Below, piece by piece: positions 19,094 through 27,760 of a stretch of DNA of 64,000 bases; the stretch's first letter is position 1; each line of letters begins with the position of its first letter. Source of the stretch: Novosphingobium malaysiense (GTDB lineage: Bacteria > Pseudomonadota > Alphaproteobacteria > Sphingomonadales > Sphingomonadaceae); NCBI RefSeq assembly GCF_000802225.1, contig NZ_JTDI01000002.1, positions 1-64,000 of the forward strand. The letters are read 5' to 3'. The position numbers were made by a program, and so were the translations under genes. The notes beneath the pieces are model-generated. The model saw only the letters and a program-made list of their open reading frames with translations. It was not told the origin of the DNA and did not search any database.

Positions 19094-21610
19094 ATGAGTG
19101 AGCGGTTCGATCCGGCTCAGGCGGACACGCGCTGGCAGGCTGCGTGGGACGATGCGCAATGCTTCAAGGCGGACGATGCGAGCGCAAAGCCGCGCAGCTA
19201 CGTCCTTGAGATGTTCCCCTATCCTTCGGGGCGTATCCACATCGGCCACGTGCGCAACTACACGATGGGCGACGTGCTGGCGCGCTACAAGCGCATGAAG
19301 GGCTTCGAGGTCCTGCATCCGATGGGCTGGGACGCCTTCGGCATGCCGGCCGAGAACGCCGCCATGGAAAAGGGCGTGCACCCCGGCGGCTGGACGCGCG
19401 AGAACATCGCCAACATGAAGGCGCAGTTGAAGCGCCTCGGCTTCGCGCTCGACTGGAGCCGGGAACTCGCGACCTGTGAGCCGGAATACTACGGTCACGA
19501 GCAGGCGCTGTTCCTCGATCTTTACGAAGGCGGTCTCGTCTACCGCAAGGAATCGGCGGTCAACTGGGACCCGGTCGACCAGACCGTGCTCGCCAACGAA
19601 CAGGTGATCGACGGGCGCGGCTGGCGCTCGGGCGCGCTGGTGGAGAAGCGCAAGCTCAACCAGTGGTTCCTCAAGATCACCGACTTCGCCGATGAACTGC
19701 TCGAAGGTCTGGGCTCGCTCGACAAGTGGCCGGAAAAGGTCCGGACCATGCAGGAAAACTGGATCGGCAAGAGCCAGGGCCTGCAGTTCCGCTTCAAGCC
19801 GGCCAACTTCGATTCGGAAATCGAAGTCTATTCGACCCGCCCGGACACGATCTTCGGTGCCAGCTTCGTTGCCGTTGCCGCCGAACATCCGGTGGCGCAG
19901 CAGGTTGCGGCGAACTCGGCCGACGCGCAGGCCTTCATCGAGGAGTGCAAGCGTGGCGGTACCACCGCGGCCGAACTGGAGACCGCGGAGAAGCTTGGTT
20001 TCGATACCGGTTTCAAGGTGCGGCACCCGTTCACGGGCGCCGAACTGCCCGTGTACATCGCCAATTTCGTGCTGATGGAATACGGCACCGGTGCGGTCAT
20101 GGCCGTGCCGGGTCACGACCAGCGCGACTTCGAGTTCGCCACGAAGTACAAGCTGCCGATCCTGCGCGTTGTCGCGGCCAGTGCCGACGACGCCGACAAG
20201 CCCTTCGAAGGCGAGGCGGAAGCGGGCGACGGCGTGTGTGTGCATTCGGACTTCCTCAATGGCATGAGCGTGGAAGAGGCCAAGGCCGCCGTGATCGCCC
20301 GCGCCGAAAGCGAAGGCTGGGGCGAGGGCAAGACGGTCTGGCGCCTGCGCGACTGGGGCGTTTCGCGCCAGCGTTACTGGGGCACGCCGATCCCGTTCAT
20401 CCACTGCGAAGTCTGCGGCGTCGTGCCGGTGCCCAAGAAGCAGCTTCCGGTGACGCTGCCCGAGGACGTCGATTTCGCGACCCCCGGCAATCCGCTGGTG
20501 CGCCATCCGACCTGGAAGCATGTCGACTGCCCGCAATGCGGCAAGGCCGCCCGTCGCGAGACCGACACGCTCGACACCTTCGTCGACAGTTCTTGGTATT
20601 TCCTGCGCTTCGCCAGCCAGCCCGAGGATCGGCCGTTCGATCCGGCGCAGATTGCGCAGTGGCTGCCGGTCGAGCAGTATATCGGCGGTATCGAGCATGC
20701 GATCCTGCATCTGCTCTACGCCCGGTTCTGGACCCGCGCGTTGGCCCACATCGGCAAGATCGATGTGAAGGAGCCGTTCGCCAGCCTGTTCACACAGGGC
20801 ATGGTCACGCACGAGGTCTATTCGCGCAAGGCAGACGGGCGCGAGATCTACTTCGGCCCTTCGGAAATCGAGCGGACCGCCGATGGCGCGACGCTGAAAG
20901 AGGATGGCCAGCCGGTCACGGTCGGCAAGGTCATCAAGATGTCCAAGTCGAAGAAGAACGTGGTCGATCCCGACGAGATCGTCGCGACCTACGGCGCCGA
21001 CGCGATCCGCTGGTTCATGCTTTCCGACAGCCCGCCCGAGCGCGACCTGCCCTGGTCCGAAGCGGGTATCGAAGGCTGTGCGCGCTTCGTCCAGCGCCTG
21101 TGGCGTCTGTTCGGGCAGCACGACGCAACGGCTGAAGGCGAAGACAAGGCCATCGACCGCAAGACACACCAGACCGTCGCCGCCGTTGCCGAAGACATCG
21201 AATTGCTCGGCTTCAACAAGGCTGTCGCGCGCATCTACGAGCTGACCGGCGCGGTCGAGAAGGCCAAGCCTTCCGCCAGCCGTTCCGCCGCGATCCGCAC
21301 CCTGTTGCTGCTGATCGCGCCGATGATGCCGCACCTCGCCGAAGAGGCCTATGCAACCTTCGGCGAGGGCCTCGTTGCCGATGCCGCTTGGCCGGAAGTC
21401 GATCCGGCGCTGCTCGTCGAGGACGAAGTGACCATCGCCGTGCAGGTGAAAGGCAAGCTGCGCGATACCCTGACCGTCGCCAAGGGCACGGCCAGGGAAG
21501 AGCTGGAGGCGCTTGCCCTCGCCAGCGAGAAGGTGCAGCGTGCCCTCGATGGAGCAGAAATCCGCAAGGTGATCGTCGTGCCCGACCGTCTGGTGAACCT
21601 CGTCGCGTGA
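19094..21610 (+). CDS. leuS: Leucine-tRNA ligase
   Basis: The 838-aa class I synthetase has the HIGH motif in [31 protein letters not shown] as the KMSKS loop, and the CP1 editing domain with [11 protein letters not shown] and [15 protein letters not shown]. Normal length. Its stop overlaps the GTG start of lptE, so the two are coupled. Confidence 0.98.
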   Translation: MSERFDPAQADTRWQAAWDDAQCFKADDASAKPRSYVLEMFPYPSGRIHIGHVRNYTMGDVLARYKRMKGFEVLHPMGWDAFGMPAENAAMEKGVHPGGWTRENIANMKAQLKRLGFALDWSRELATCEPEYYGHEQALFLDLYEGGLVYRKESAVNWDPVDQTVLANEQVIDGRGWRSGALVEKRKLNQWFLKITDFADELLEGLGSLDKWPEKVRTMQENWIGKSQGLQFRFKPANFDSEIEVYSTRPDTIFGASFVAVAAEHPVAQQVAANSADAQAFIEECKRGGTTAAELETAEKLGFDTGFKVRHPFTGAELPVYIANFVLMEYGTGAVMAVPGHDQRDFEFATKYKLPILRVVAASADDADKPFEGEAEAGDGVCVHSDFLNGMSVEEAKAAVIARAESEGWGEGKTVWRLRDWGVSRQRYWGTPIPFIHCEVCGVVPVPKKQLPVTLPEDVDFATPGNPLVRHPTWKHVDCPQCGKAARRETDTLDTFVDSSWYFLRFASQPEDRPFDPAQIAQWLPVEQYIGGIEHAILHLLYARFWTRALAHIGKIDVKEPFASLFTQGMVTHEVYSRKADGREIYFGPSEIERTADGATLKEDGQPVTVGKVIKMSKSKKNVVDPDEIVATYGADAIRWFMLSDSPPERDLPWSEAGIEGCARFVQRLWRLFGQHDATAEGEDKAIDRKTHQTVAAVAEDIELLGFNKAVARIYELTGAVEKAKPSASRSAAIRTLLLLIAPMMPHLAEEAYATFGEGLVADAAWPEVDPALLVEDEVTIAVQVKGKLRDTLTVAKGTAREELEALALASEKVQRALDGAEIRKVIVVPDRLVNLVA

Positions 21611-22104
21611 GAGTAGTGATCGCCCTTGCCGCTGCCTTGGCGCTGGCCGGCTGCGGCCTGCGCCCGATGTATGCAGGAGGCGGGAACGGCGCTGTTGCGC
21701 GCGGACTTTCCGACGTTCAGGTTTCCGCTATCGAGGGACGCGCCGGCTGGCTGGTGCGCAATGCCCTTGTCGACCAGCTTGGTACGAATGGCAGCGGGGC
21801 GTCGCCGCGCTACCGGCTCGACGTCCGCCTCGACGACAATCTCGAAGGCTTCGCGCTCCTGTCGGATGATACCATTGGCCGCGAACGGCGGACCCTGCGT
21901 GCCCGTTACCAGCTCGTCGACCTCTCGAGCGGCGACGTCGTGCTCGATGCAACCGCCGGATCGGATGCCGGCATCGACGTCGTCTCGTCCGACTATGCGA
22001 CCATTGCGGCCGAGCAGACCGCGCTGGAGAACCTTTCCAAGGATGTCGCCAGCCGCATCGTTACCAGCATCGCCCTGCGCCTGCGCGGCGACACGGCGCA
22101 ATGA
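21607..22104 (+). CDS. lptE: LPS-assembly lipoprotein LptE
   Basis: This 165-aa lipoprotein (leader [13 protein letters not shown], lipobox LAGC then GLRPMY) is the plug partner of LptD at the outer membrane. The GLRPMY start of the mature protein and the leuS-lptE-holA gene order are both diagnostic. It begins at GTG 21607, overlapping the leuS stop by GTGA. Confidence 0.9.
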   Translation: MRVVIALAAALALAGCGLRPMYAGGGNGAVARGLSDVQVSAIEGRAGWLVRNALVDQLGTNGSGASPRYRLDVRLDDNLEGFALLSDDTIGRERRTLRARYQLVDLSSGDVVLDATAGSDAGIDVVSSDYATIAAEQTALENLSKDVASRIVTSIALRLRGDTAQ

Positions 22105-22122
22105 GCCGATGACCGGGGTTTC

Positions 22123-23178
22123 GTGAAGGCGACGCAGAAGGACTTCGGCGGGCTCGCGGCCCGTGCCGCCAGGGAGGCCCGGGTCTTCTTCTTCTGCGGA
22201 CCCGATGAAGCCGGGGCAACCGACGCCGCTGCCCGGATCGTCTCGATGTTGCCCGATCCGGGCGAGCGGGTGGAAATGGCGGGGTCGGACCTGCGCAAGG
22301 ACCCGGTCAGGCTCGGTGACGAGGCCCGTTCCAATTCCCTTTTCGGCGGCACGCGCCATATCTGGGTACGCGCGCAGGGGGACGAGGCGCATGACGCAGT
22401 TGCCGTCCTGCTCGAAAACGCAGTGGAAGCCTGCCCCGTCCTCATTGTCGCCACCGGCGCCACCGACAAGTCGCGTACGGCCAAGCTGCTTGCCAACCGG
22501 CCCGATGGCCTTGTCGCCATGTTCTATCCGCCGGACCTCGGCTCGGTCACCGCTTCGGTCCGCACGATGGCCAATGCCGCGGGGCTCAAGCTCGGCAGCG
22601 AGATTGCCGAGCGCATTGCGCGCGCCTCGGGCCTGGACACCCGCATTGCTCGCTCCGAGGTGACCAAGCTCGCGCTTTATCTCGACGCGACAGCGGAAAC
22701 GCCGCGGCCTGTATCGCCGGCTGATCTGGACGCCGTGGGCGCGCGGACCGAGGATGACGGCTTTGCTCCCCTGGTCGATGCCGTTCTCGGCGGCCAGCGC
22801 GACGCCATCGGTCCCGAACTCAAGCGGATGCGGGAACTTGGCCTCAATCCGGTCGGCCTTTTGCTTGCGTTCGAACGCCGCGTGGCCCAGCTTGCCGCTC
22901 TCAACGCCAGGCTTGGGCGGAATCCCGATGTTTCGGGTTTCCTCAAGGCCGAGGCCGGCGCCCGGCGCATCTTCTGGAAGGACCAGCCGGCGCTCGCTGT
23001 CCAGCTCAAGACTTGGCGTGGCCCGCGGCTGGAACGCCTCGTCGCAAGACTTGTTGCCTTGCACCAGTCCCTTATGGCCAATAGTCAGGACAGCGATTTG
23101 TTTCTGGCGGAAGGGTTGTTGACGATTGCCCGGACAGCGGGTGCCAGGCCCAATCAGCCAATGCACAAGGCAATCTGA
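22123..23178 (+). CDS. holA: DNA polymerase III subunit delta
   Basis: The 351-aa clamp-loader delta subunit starts at GTG 22123. It shows the usual FFFCGPDEAGA nucleotide-fold start, the central SGLDTRIARSEVTKLALYL, and the C-terminal collar domain (LAEGLLTIARTA). Delta opens the beta clamp. It follows lptE by 18 bases, the standard order in Gram-negatives. Confidence 0.93.
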   Translation: MKATQKDFGGLAARAAREARVFFFCGPDEAGATDAAARIVSMLPDPGERVEMAGSDLRKDPVRLGDEARSNSLFGGTRHIWVRAQGDEAHDAVAVLLENAVEACPVLIVATGATDKSRTAKLLANRPDGLVAMFYPPDLGSVTASVRTMANAAGLKLGSEIAERIARASGLDTRIARSEVTKLALYLDATAETPRPVSPADLDAVGARTEDDGFAPLVDAVLGGQRDAIGPELKRMRELGLNPVGLLLAFERRVAQLAALNARLGRNPDVSGFLKAEAGARRIFWKDQPALAVQLKTWRGPRLERLVARLVALHQSLMANSQDSDLFLAEGLLTIARTAGARPNQPMHKAI

Positions 23179-23312
23179 GTTTCAATCTTTTCACAGTTGC
23201 TTGGTCGGTAGTTGCGTGACAAGAACTATTGCGATCAACCATTGAATTGGTGGCAGTAGTCGAGGCTGGAGGGTTAGCGGCCACGACAATGAGGACAGGG
23301 AGTATTCAACAG

Positions 23313-24713
23313 ATGAACGCGCCGGTTGCCGTGCGTCCAGTAGTTGCGGACACGTCAGGCGTCGACGATCTTCTGGTTGCGCCCTCGCGCGAAAGGCGCC
23401 GTCTGCAGTGCTATCTTGCCCTTCTTGTCGGCGACGTCATTTCGCTGGTTATCGGCTTTTGTGTCATCGGGTACATTTTCGCCGCCTGGGAAGGGGTGGG
23501 GGATTCACTGGTCCATGTGCAGCTCATCCTGCCGATCTTCGTGACGCTCGGCCTGTACAATGGCGCCTATTCGATCCATGCGCTGCGCGAAGCGTGGACC
23601 GGGATATTCCGCGCCATGCTGGCAATTGTCATTGCCATGGCGGTCGTCATCTTCGTGCAGTTCCTCATCAAGCCGGACACCGACTTCTCCCGCTCCGTGT
23701 TCAACGGCGGGGCCTTGGCGGCAATGCTGGCGATGGGATGGACTCGCCTGCAATTGCGCAGCTTCGTGACCTGGCGGTGTGGGAACAGCGTCACCAATGA
23801 ACTGATCATCGACGATGGCGGTCCGCAGGTGAAATTGCGCGGCGCGATCCGGATTTCGGCTGCCGCGATGGACTTGCGGCCTGACTTGAAGGACCCCAAC
23901 GCTCTCGACCGGCTGGGCCTGGTCATGCGCAATATCGATCGCGTGATCGTGAGTTGTCCTGCCGGGCGGCGTGTCGATTGGGCGATGATGCTCAAGGGCG
24001 CCAATGTCGATGGCGAGGTGCTCGACGACGAAGTCGCACGCCTCGGTGCGCAAGGGGCTCGCGTCGTCGGCAATCACGGCCTGCTGCTCGTCTCGGCCGG
24101 ACCGCTGGGAATGCGCGACCGTGCGATCAAGCGCCTGTTCGATCTTGCCTTTGCCGGCGCGGCGATCGTCGCCCTGTCGCCGTTGCTGATCTTCGTCGCC
24201 CTGGCGATCAAGCTGCAGGACGGTGGTCCGGTATTCTTCATGCAGCGGCGCATGGGGCGGGGGAACCGCTTCTTCAACATGTACAAGTTTCGGTCCATGA
24301 CGCAGTCGCAATGTGACAGTGACGGCAACCAGTCGGCGTCGAAGGACGACAAGCGTATTACCCGGGTCGGCAGGTTCATCCGCCGTACCAGTATCGACGA
24401 ATTGCCGCAGCTCTTCAATGTATTGCTGGGCGACATGAGCCTCGTCGGTCCACGCCCGCACGCCACAGGCTCGCTGGCGGGCGAGAAGCTGTTCTGGGAA
24501 GTGGACCACCGCTACTGGCAGCGGCACTGCCTCAAGCCCGGGCTGAGCGGCCTTGCCCAGATCCGGGGCTATCGCGGTGCCACGGACCACGAATCCGACC
24601 TGGTCAACCGTCTTCAGTCCGACCTCGAATATCTCGAGGGCTGGACGATCATGCGCGATATCAAGATCATATTCCTGACGCTGCGCGTTCTCGTCCACGA
24701 CCGCGCATTCTGA
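23313..24713 (+). CDS. Polyprenyl glycosylphosphotransferase (exopolysaccharide-initiating sugar transferase)
   Basis: This 466-aa protein has N-terminal hydrophobic helices, a degenerate middle (CoA-binding-like) domain and a C-terminal bacterial sugar transferase domain. That domain carries RRMGRGNRFFNMYKFRSM, RTSIDELPQLFNVLLGDMSL, VGPRP and KPGLSGLAQ. It would transfer a sugar-1-phosphate to undecaprenyl phosphate, the first step of a repeat unit. AGGGAG 10 bases before ATG 23313 supports this start; earlier in-frame starts exist. No other glycan genes adjoin it. Confidence 0.9.
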   Translation: MNAPVAVRPVVADTSGVDDLLVAPSRERRRLQCYLALLVGDVISLVIGFCVIGYIFAAWEGVGDSLVHVQLILPIFVTLGLYNGAYSIHALREAWTGIFRAMLAIVIAMAVVIFVQFLIKPDTDFSRSVFNGGALAAMLAMGWTRLQLRSFVTWRCGNSVTNELIIDDGGPQVKLRGAIRISAAAMDLRPDLKDPNALDRLGLVMRNIDRVIVSCPAGRRVDWAMMLKGANVDGEVLDDEVARLGAQGARVVGNHGLLLVSAGPLGMRDRAIKRLFDLAFAGAAIVALSPLLIFVALAIKLQDGGPVFFMQRRMGRGNRFFNMYKFRSMTQSQCDSDGNQSASKDDKRITRVGRFIRRTSIDELPQLFNVLLGDMSLVGPRPHATGSLAGEKLFWEVDHRYWQRHCLKPGLSGLAQIRGYRGATDHESDLVNRLQSDLEYLEGWTIMRDIKIIFLTLRVLVHDRAF

Positions 24714-24755
24714 TCATTTCATTGCCTGCCGCTGCGACCGGCCGGCAGAGGGGTC

Positions 24756-25271
24756 TCAGTTCTGCTTGGGGACGGTGAATGTGCCCGAAACGCGTCCGCC
24801 AGATGCCGAGGAAACGCCGCTCTTGAGGTCGATGACAAAGCGGCCGCCGCGCAGCGTATCGCCATTGCCGCGCTTGAGCGTGGCGTTGCCGGACATCGTG
24901 ATGATCTTCTTGTTGAAGTCGTAGACGGCAACGTCGCCCGTCGCGCGTTCGTTGCCGCGTGCGACCACGACGCCGCCGCTGGCGGTAATGCGCTGTATTT
25001 GAAGAGATCCCGCATCGGTAAAATTGACAACGGTTCGCGCGGCCTGCAGGCGCAGATCGCCTTGACGCACGTCGACACTGCCGGACAGGACCACCCGGTT
25101 CTGCTTGTCCTGCAGTTCGATGCGATCGGCAGCGTAGTTCACGGGCGCGCTCGTGTCGTGGCCGGGAAAGACCTGTGCAGCCAGTTGCGGCACGCCGAAG
25201 GCGGTCGTCGCGATCAGGGCGGCGGCCAGACTTGCACGAACCGGCAGAGGGCGCAGGCGACGACGCGTCAT
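24756..25271 (-). CDS. lptA: LPS transport periplasmic protein LptA
   Basis: The 171-aa protein has a signal peptide and one OstA-like beta-jellyroll domain: NYAADRIELQDKQNRVVLSG, the DVRQGDLRLQA strand pattern and GNATLKRGNGDTLRG. It forms the periplasmic bridge carrying LPS from LptBFGC to LptDE. Its ATG overlaps the lptC stop. lptB, the usual next gene, is not downstream. Confidence 0.9.
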   Translation of the reverse strand: MTRRRLRPLPVRASLAAALIATTAFGVPQLAAQVFPGHDTSAPVNYAADRIELQDKQNRVVLSGSVDVRQGDLRLQAARTVVNFTDAGSLQIQRITASGGVVVARGNERATGDVAVYDFNKKIITMSGNATLKRGNGDTLRGGRFVIDLKSGVSSASGGRVSGTFTVPKQN

Positions 25272-25915
25272 TTGGGAATCCTCATCTTGCCGGGCGTCAT
25301 CTGCAGCCGGGCATTGCCTTCCAGGGTTACGGTCCGGTTCTCGAGATCCGCCTTCATCGAATTGGCGCGGAACGTGCCGGTCGGAACCGCTCCTTCGACG
25401 CCCCCCGATCCCACGGCGACCTTCTGCTTGAGGTCCACCGCGACATTGCGCGTCGTCATGCGATAGCCGTCCGGCGCCGAAAACGCGACGGGACCGGAAA
25501 TGTCGATCTTCTCGGTGTCGTAGTTGTAGGCTCCGCGGGGCGCTTCCACGCGCGCCGGACCATCCTGCAATTCCATAAGCGCGGCAAGATCGAGCATTTC
25601 CACGATGGGCGTGGCCGCGGACTTCTGTACGGCCGTGCCTGCGGTAACCCGGAAGTCGCGCCCGTTCTTGTCCTGGCCCAGATAGGTTGCGTCCTGCACC
25701 TTGAGCCGCTCCGTCGTGACAGCGACCTTGTTGCGATCGAGCAGAAAACTGATTTCGCCGCGTGGAGAGAGCGGCACCAGAATCATCACCGCCGCGACAA
25801 GTCCGATCAGCGCCGGCAGCGCCTTGGCCAGAAAAGCGATCAGCCGATCATGCGAACCACCCGGCGCGGCGAAATGCCGGCGACGGTTGCGGATCTTGAT
25901 GGCTTCCACCGACAT
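25268..25915 (-). CDS. lptC: LPS export protein LptC
   Basis: A 215-aa bitopic protein: one N-terminal membrane helix (LIAFLAKALPALIGLVAAVM) and a periplasmic domain with the repeated beta pattern ending NARLQMTPGKMRIPK. It docks LptA to the inner-membrane LptBFG exporter. It starts 33 bases after the RNase D stop and overlaps lptA by 4 bases. Confidence 0.88.
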   Translation of the reverse strand: MSVEAIKIRNRRRHFAAPGGSHDRLIAFLAKALPALIGLVAAVMILVPLSPRGEISFLLDRNKVAVTTERLKVQDATYLGQDKNGRDFRVTAGTAVQKSAATPIVEMLDLAALMELQDGPARVEAPRGAYNYDTEKIDISGPVAFSAPDGYRMTTRNVAVDLKQKVAVGSGGVEGAVPTGTFRANSMKADLENRTVTLEGNARLQMTPGKMRIPK

Positions 25916-25948
25916 GGTCGATCAGGCTCCGGTTGAACGGCGCGGGGT

Positions 25949-26572
25949 TCAGGCCGCTTCGTGGCTGAAGATGTCGTGATCCGGCCAGCCGGCAAGGTCA
26001 AGCCGGGCGCGCGCCGGAAGGAAATCGAAGCAGGCCTGTGCGATCTCGGTGCGGTTTTCACGCGCAAGGCGCTGGATCAGGATTTCGTGCATGGCGTGCA
26101 GATAGCGCACGTCCGAAGCCGCATAGTCCTTCTGTGGATCCGTAAGTTCTGGCGCGCCCCAGTCACTGGACTGCTGCTGCTTGGAGACATCCTTGCCGAG
26201 CAGTTCGCGGACCAGGTCCTTGAGGCCGTGGCGGTCGGTATAGGTGCGTACCAGCTTGCTGGCGATCTTGGTGCAAAAAACCGGCGCGGCCATCACGCCC
26301 ATGTAGTGCTCGATAGCGGCAAGGTCGAACCGCGCGAAATGATAGAGCTTGAGCCGTGCGGGATCGGCCAGGACCGCCTTGAGGTTGGGTGCGTCGTAAG
26401 CGCTTCCGGGCGCGAAGCGCACGAGGTGTTCGTCGCCCTGGCCATCCGAAATCTGGACCACGCATAGGCGATCGCGTGGGGTAATCAGCCCCATCGTCTC
26501 TGTGTCGACGGCAACGGGCCCCGGCGCAAGGACGCCTTCGGGGAGATCTTCTTCGTGGAGATGGACAGCCAT
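25949..26572 (-). CDS. rnd: Ribonuclease D (single exonuclease domain)
   Basis: This 207-aa DEDD 3'-5' exonuclease has Asp/Glu in AVDTETMGL (residues 23 and 25), FARFDLAAIEHY and the C-terminal YAASDVRYLHAMH. It lacks the HRDC domains of the E. coli enzyme, as do many alphaproteobacterial members. ATG 26572 begins the conserved sequence; a start 13 codons upstream is possible. It heads the rnd-lptC-lptA run. Confidence 0.9.
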   Translation of the reverse strand: MAVHLHEEDLPEGVLAPGPVAVDTETMGLITPRDRLCVVQISDGQGDEHLVRFAPGSAYDAPNLKAVLADPARLKLYHFARFDLAAIEHYMGVMAAPVFCTKIASKLVRTYTDRHGLKDLVRELLGKDVSKQQQSSDWGAPELTDPQKDYAASDVRYLHAMHEILIQRLARENRTEIAQACFDFLPARARLDLAGWPDHDIFSHEAA

Positions 26573-26643
26573 GGTGCGAAAATGCTTAGGGAATGGCCCA
26601 GTGTTTCGCAATGGGGGCGGGGATTTTCAGGAGGCTTGAGGGC

Positions 26644-27333
26644 ATGACTGCAACAGGTAGCGCACAGGCCGTACCGCCAAGCTGGCAGCCGGCTCTCGAT
26701 GGTGTCCTGTCCGCGCCCGAAGCGCGCCGGCTCGGTGGCTGGCTCAAGGCCGAGGAAGCGGCGGGCAAACGCATCTATCCGCCGCGCGGGAGCCGTCTGC
26801 GGGCTTTCGAGCTGACTCCGCTCGACGCCGTCAAGGTCGTGATCCTGGGTCAGGATCCCTACCACGGGCCTGGGCAGGCGCACGGTTTGGCGTTCTCCGT
26901 GCCCGAAGGCGTGAAGGTGCCCCCCTCGCTGGCGAACATCTACAAGGAACTGGCCAGCGATTGCGACGTGACCATTCCGCCGCACGGCAACCTCGAGCAC
27001 TGGGCCAGGCAGGGCGTCCTGCTGCTCAACAATTCGCTGACCGTGCAGGAAGGGCAGGCCGGATCCCACCAAAAGCGCGGCTGGGAGGCGATAACCGATG
27101 CGGCCGTGGCCGCCGTGGCCGCCAAGCAGGATCCTTGTGTCTTCCTGCTATGGGGCAGCCATGCGCGCAAGAAGGCCGAGCGGGTGCCCGGTCTCGAGAG
27201 CGGCCATCATCTGGTTTTGACGGCGCCGCACCCCAGTCCCCTTTCGGCGCACGCGGGTTTCTTCGGCTGCCGGCACTTCAGCCGTGCCAATGCATTCCTC
27301 GAGGCGCACGGGCGCGAGCCGATCGACTGGTAA
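26644..27333 (+). CDS. ung: Uracil-DNA glycosylase (family 1)
   Basis: The 229-aa base-excision repair enzyme has the water-activating GQDPYHGPGQAHGLAFSV loop (residues 69-86) and the C-terminal HPSPLSAHAGFFGC motif. It removes uracil from DNA. A GGAGG site precedes ATG 26644. It is divergent from the RNase D gene, and its stop lies 5 bases from that of the convergent ABM-family gene. Confidence 0.97.
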   Translation: MTATGSAQAVPPSWQPALDGVLSAPEARRLGGWLKAEEAAGKRIYPPRGSRLRAFELTPLDAVKVVILGQDPYHGPGQAHGLAFSVPEGVKVPPSLANIYKELASDCDVTIPPHGNLEHWARQGVLLLNNSLTVQEGQAGSHQKRGWEAITDAAVAAVAAKQDPCVFLLWGSHARKKAERVPGLESGHHLVLTAPHPSPLSAHAGFFGCRHFSRANAFLEAHGREPIDW

Positions 27334-27338
27334 GGCGA

Positions 27339-27647
27339 TCAGGCCGAGGCGCCAGCCACGGCCTCGTCCATCACGTAATGGCTCATGGCGCCGCCGCTCG
27401 TGAGATCGCCGAAGGCCATGCGGAACTTGCCGAAGTCTTCAAGATCCCGGGCGGCCGTATGCGCCTCCATCGAGGTCCACACCACGTTGAAGGTGAACTT
27501 CGAAGGATTTTCCACGCCGCGGCCGAAGCGGACCGAGACGACCCCTTCGCAGGCAGCCAGATGCGGAATGCCGGTTTCGCGCATGGCGGCCGCGAACTGA
27601 TCCTCGGCGCCCGGACGTACTTCGATTTCGGCAATTTCAAGCAACAT
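27339..27647 (-). CDS. Antibiotic biosynthesis monooxygenase (ABM) family protein
   Basis: This 102-aa dimeric ferredoxin-like fold protein has IAEIEVRPGAEDQFAAAMR at the N-terminus and the FNVVWTSMEAHTAARDLEDF stretch. The family ranges from quinol or haem monooxygenases to binding-only proteins, so no substrate is assigned. Confidence 0.85.
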   Translation of the reverse strand: MLLEIAEIEVRPGAEDQFAAAMRETGIPHLAACEGVVSVRFGRGVENPSKFTFNVVWTSMEAHTAARDLEDFGKFRMAFGDLTSGGAMSHYVMDEAVAGASA

Positions 27648-27760
27648 GTCGTGTCCGTCTCCCTTTGCAGAACGAAACGTGTCGCGGGCGGCGCCAACGG
27701 GGTCAAGCGCGTTGGTGCCAAGATCGCAGCGGCGCGGTGCAGGCGCCGCAGCGACCCGCG

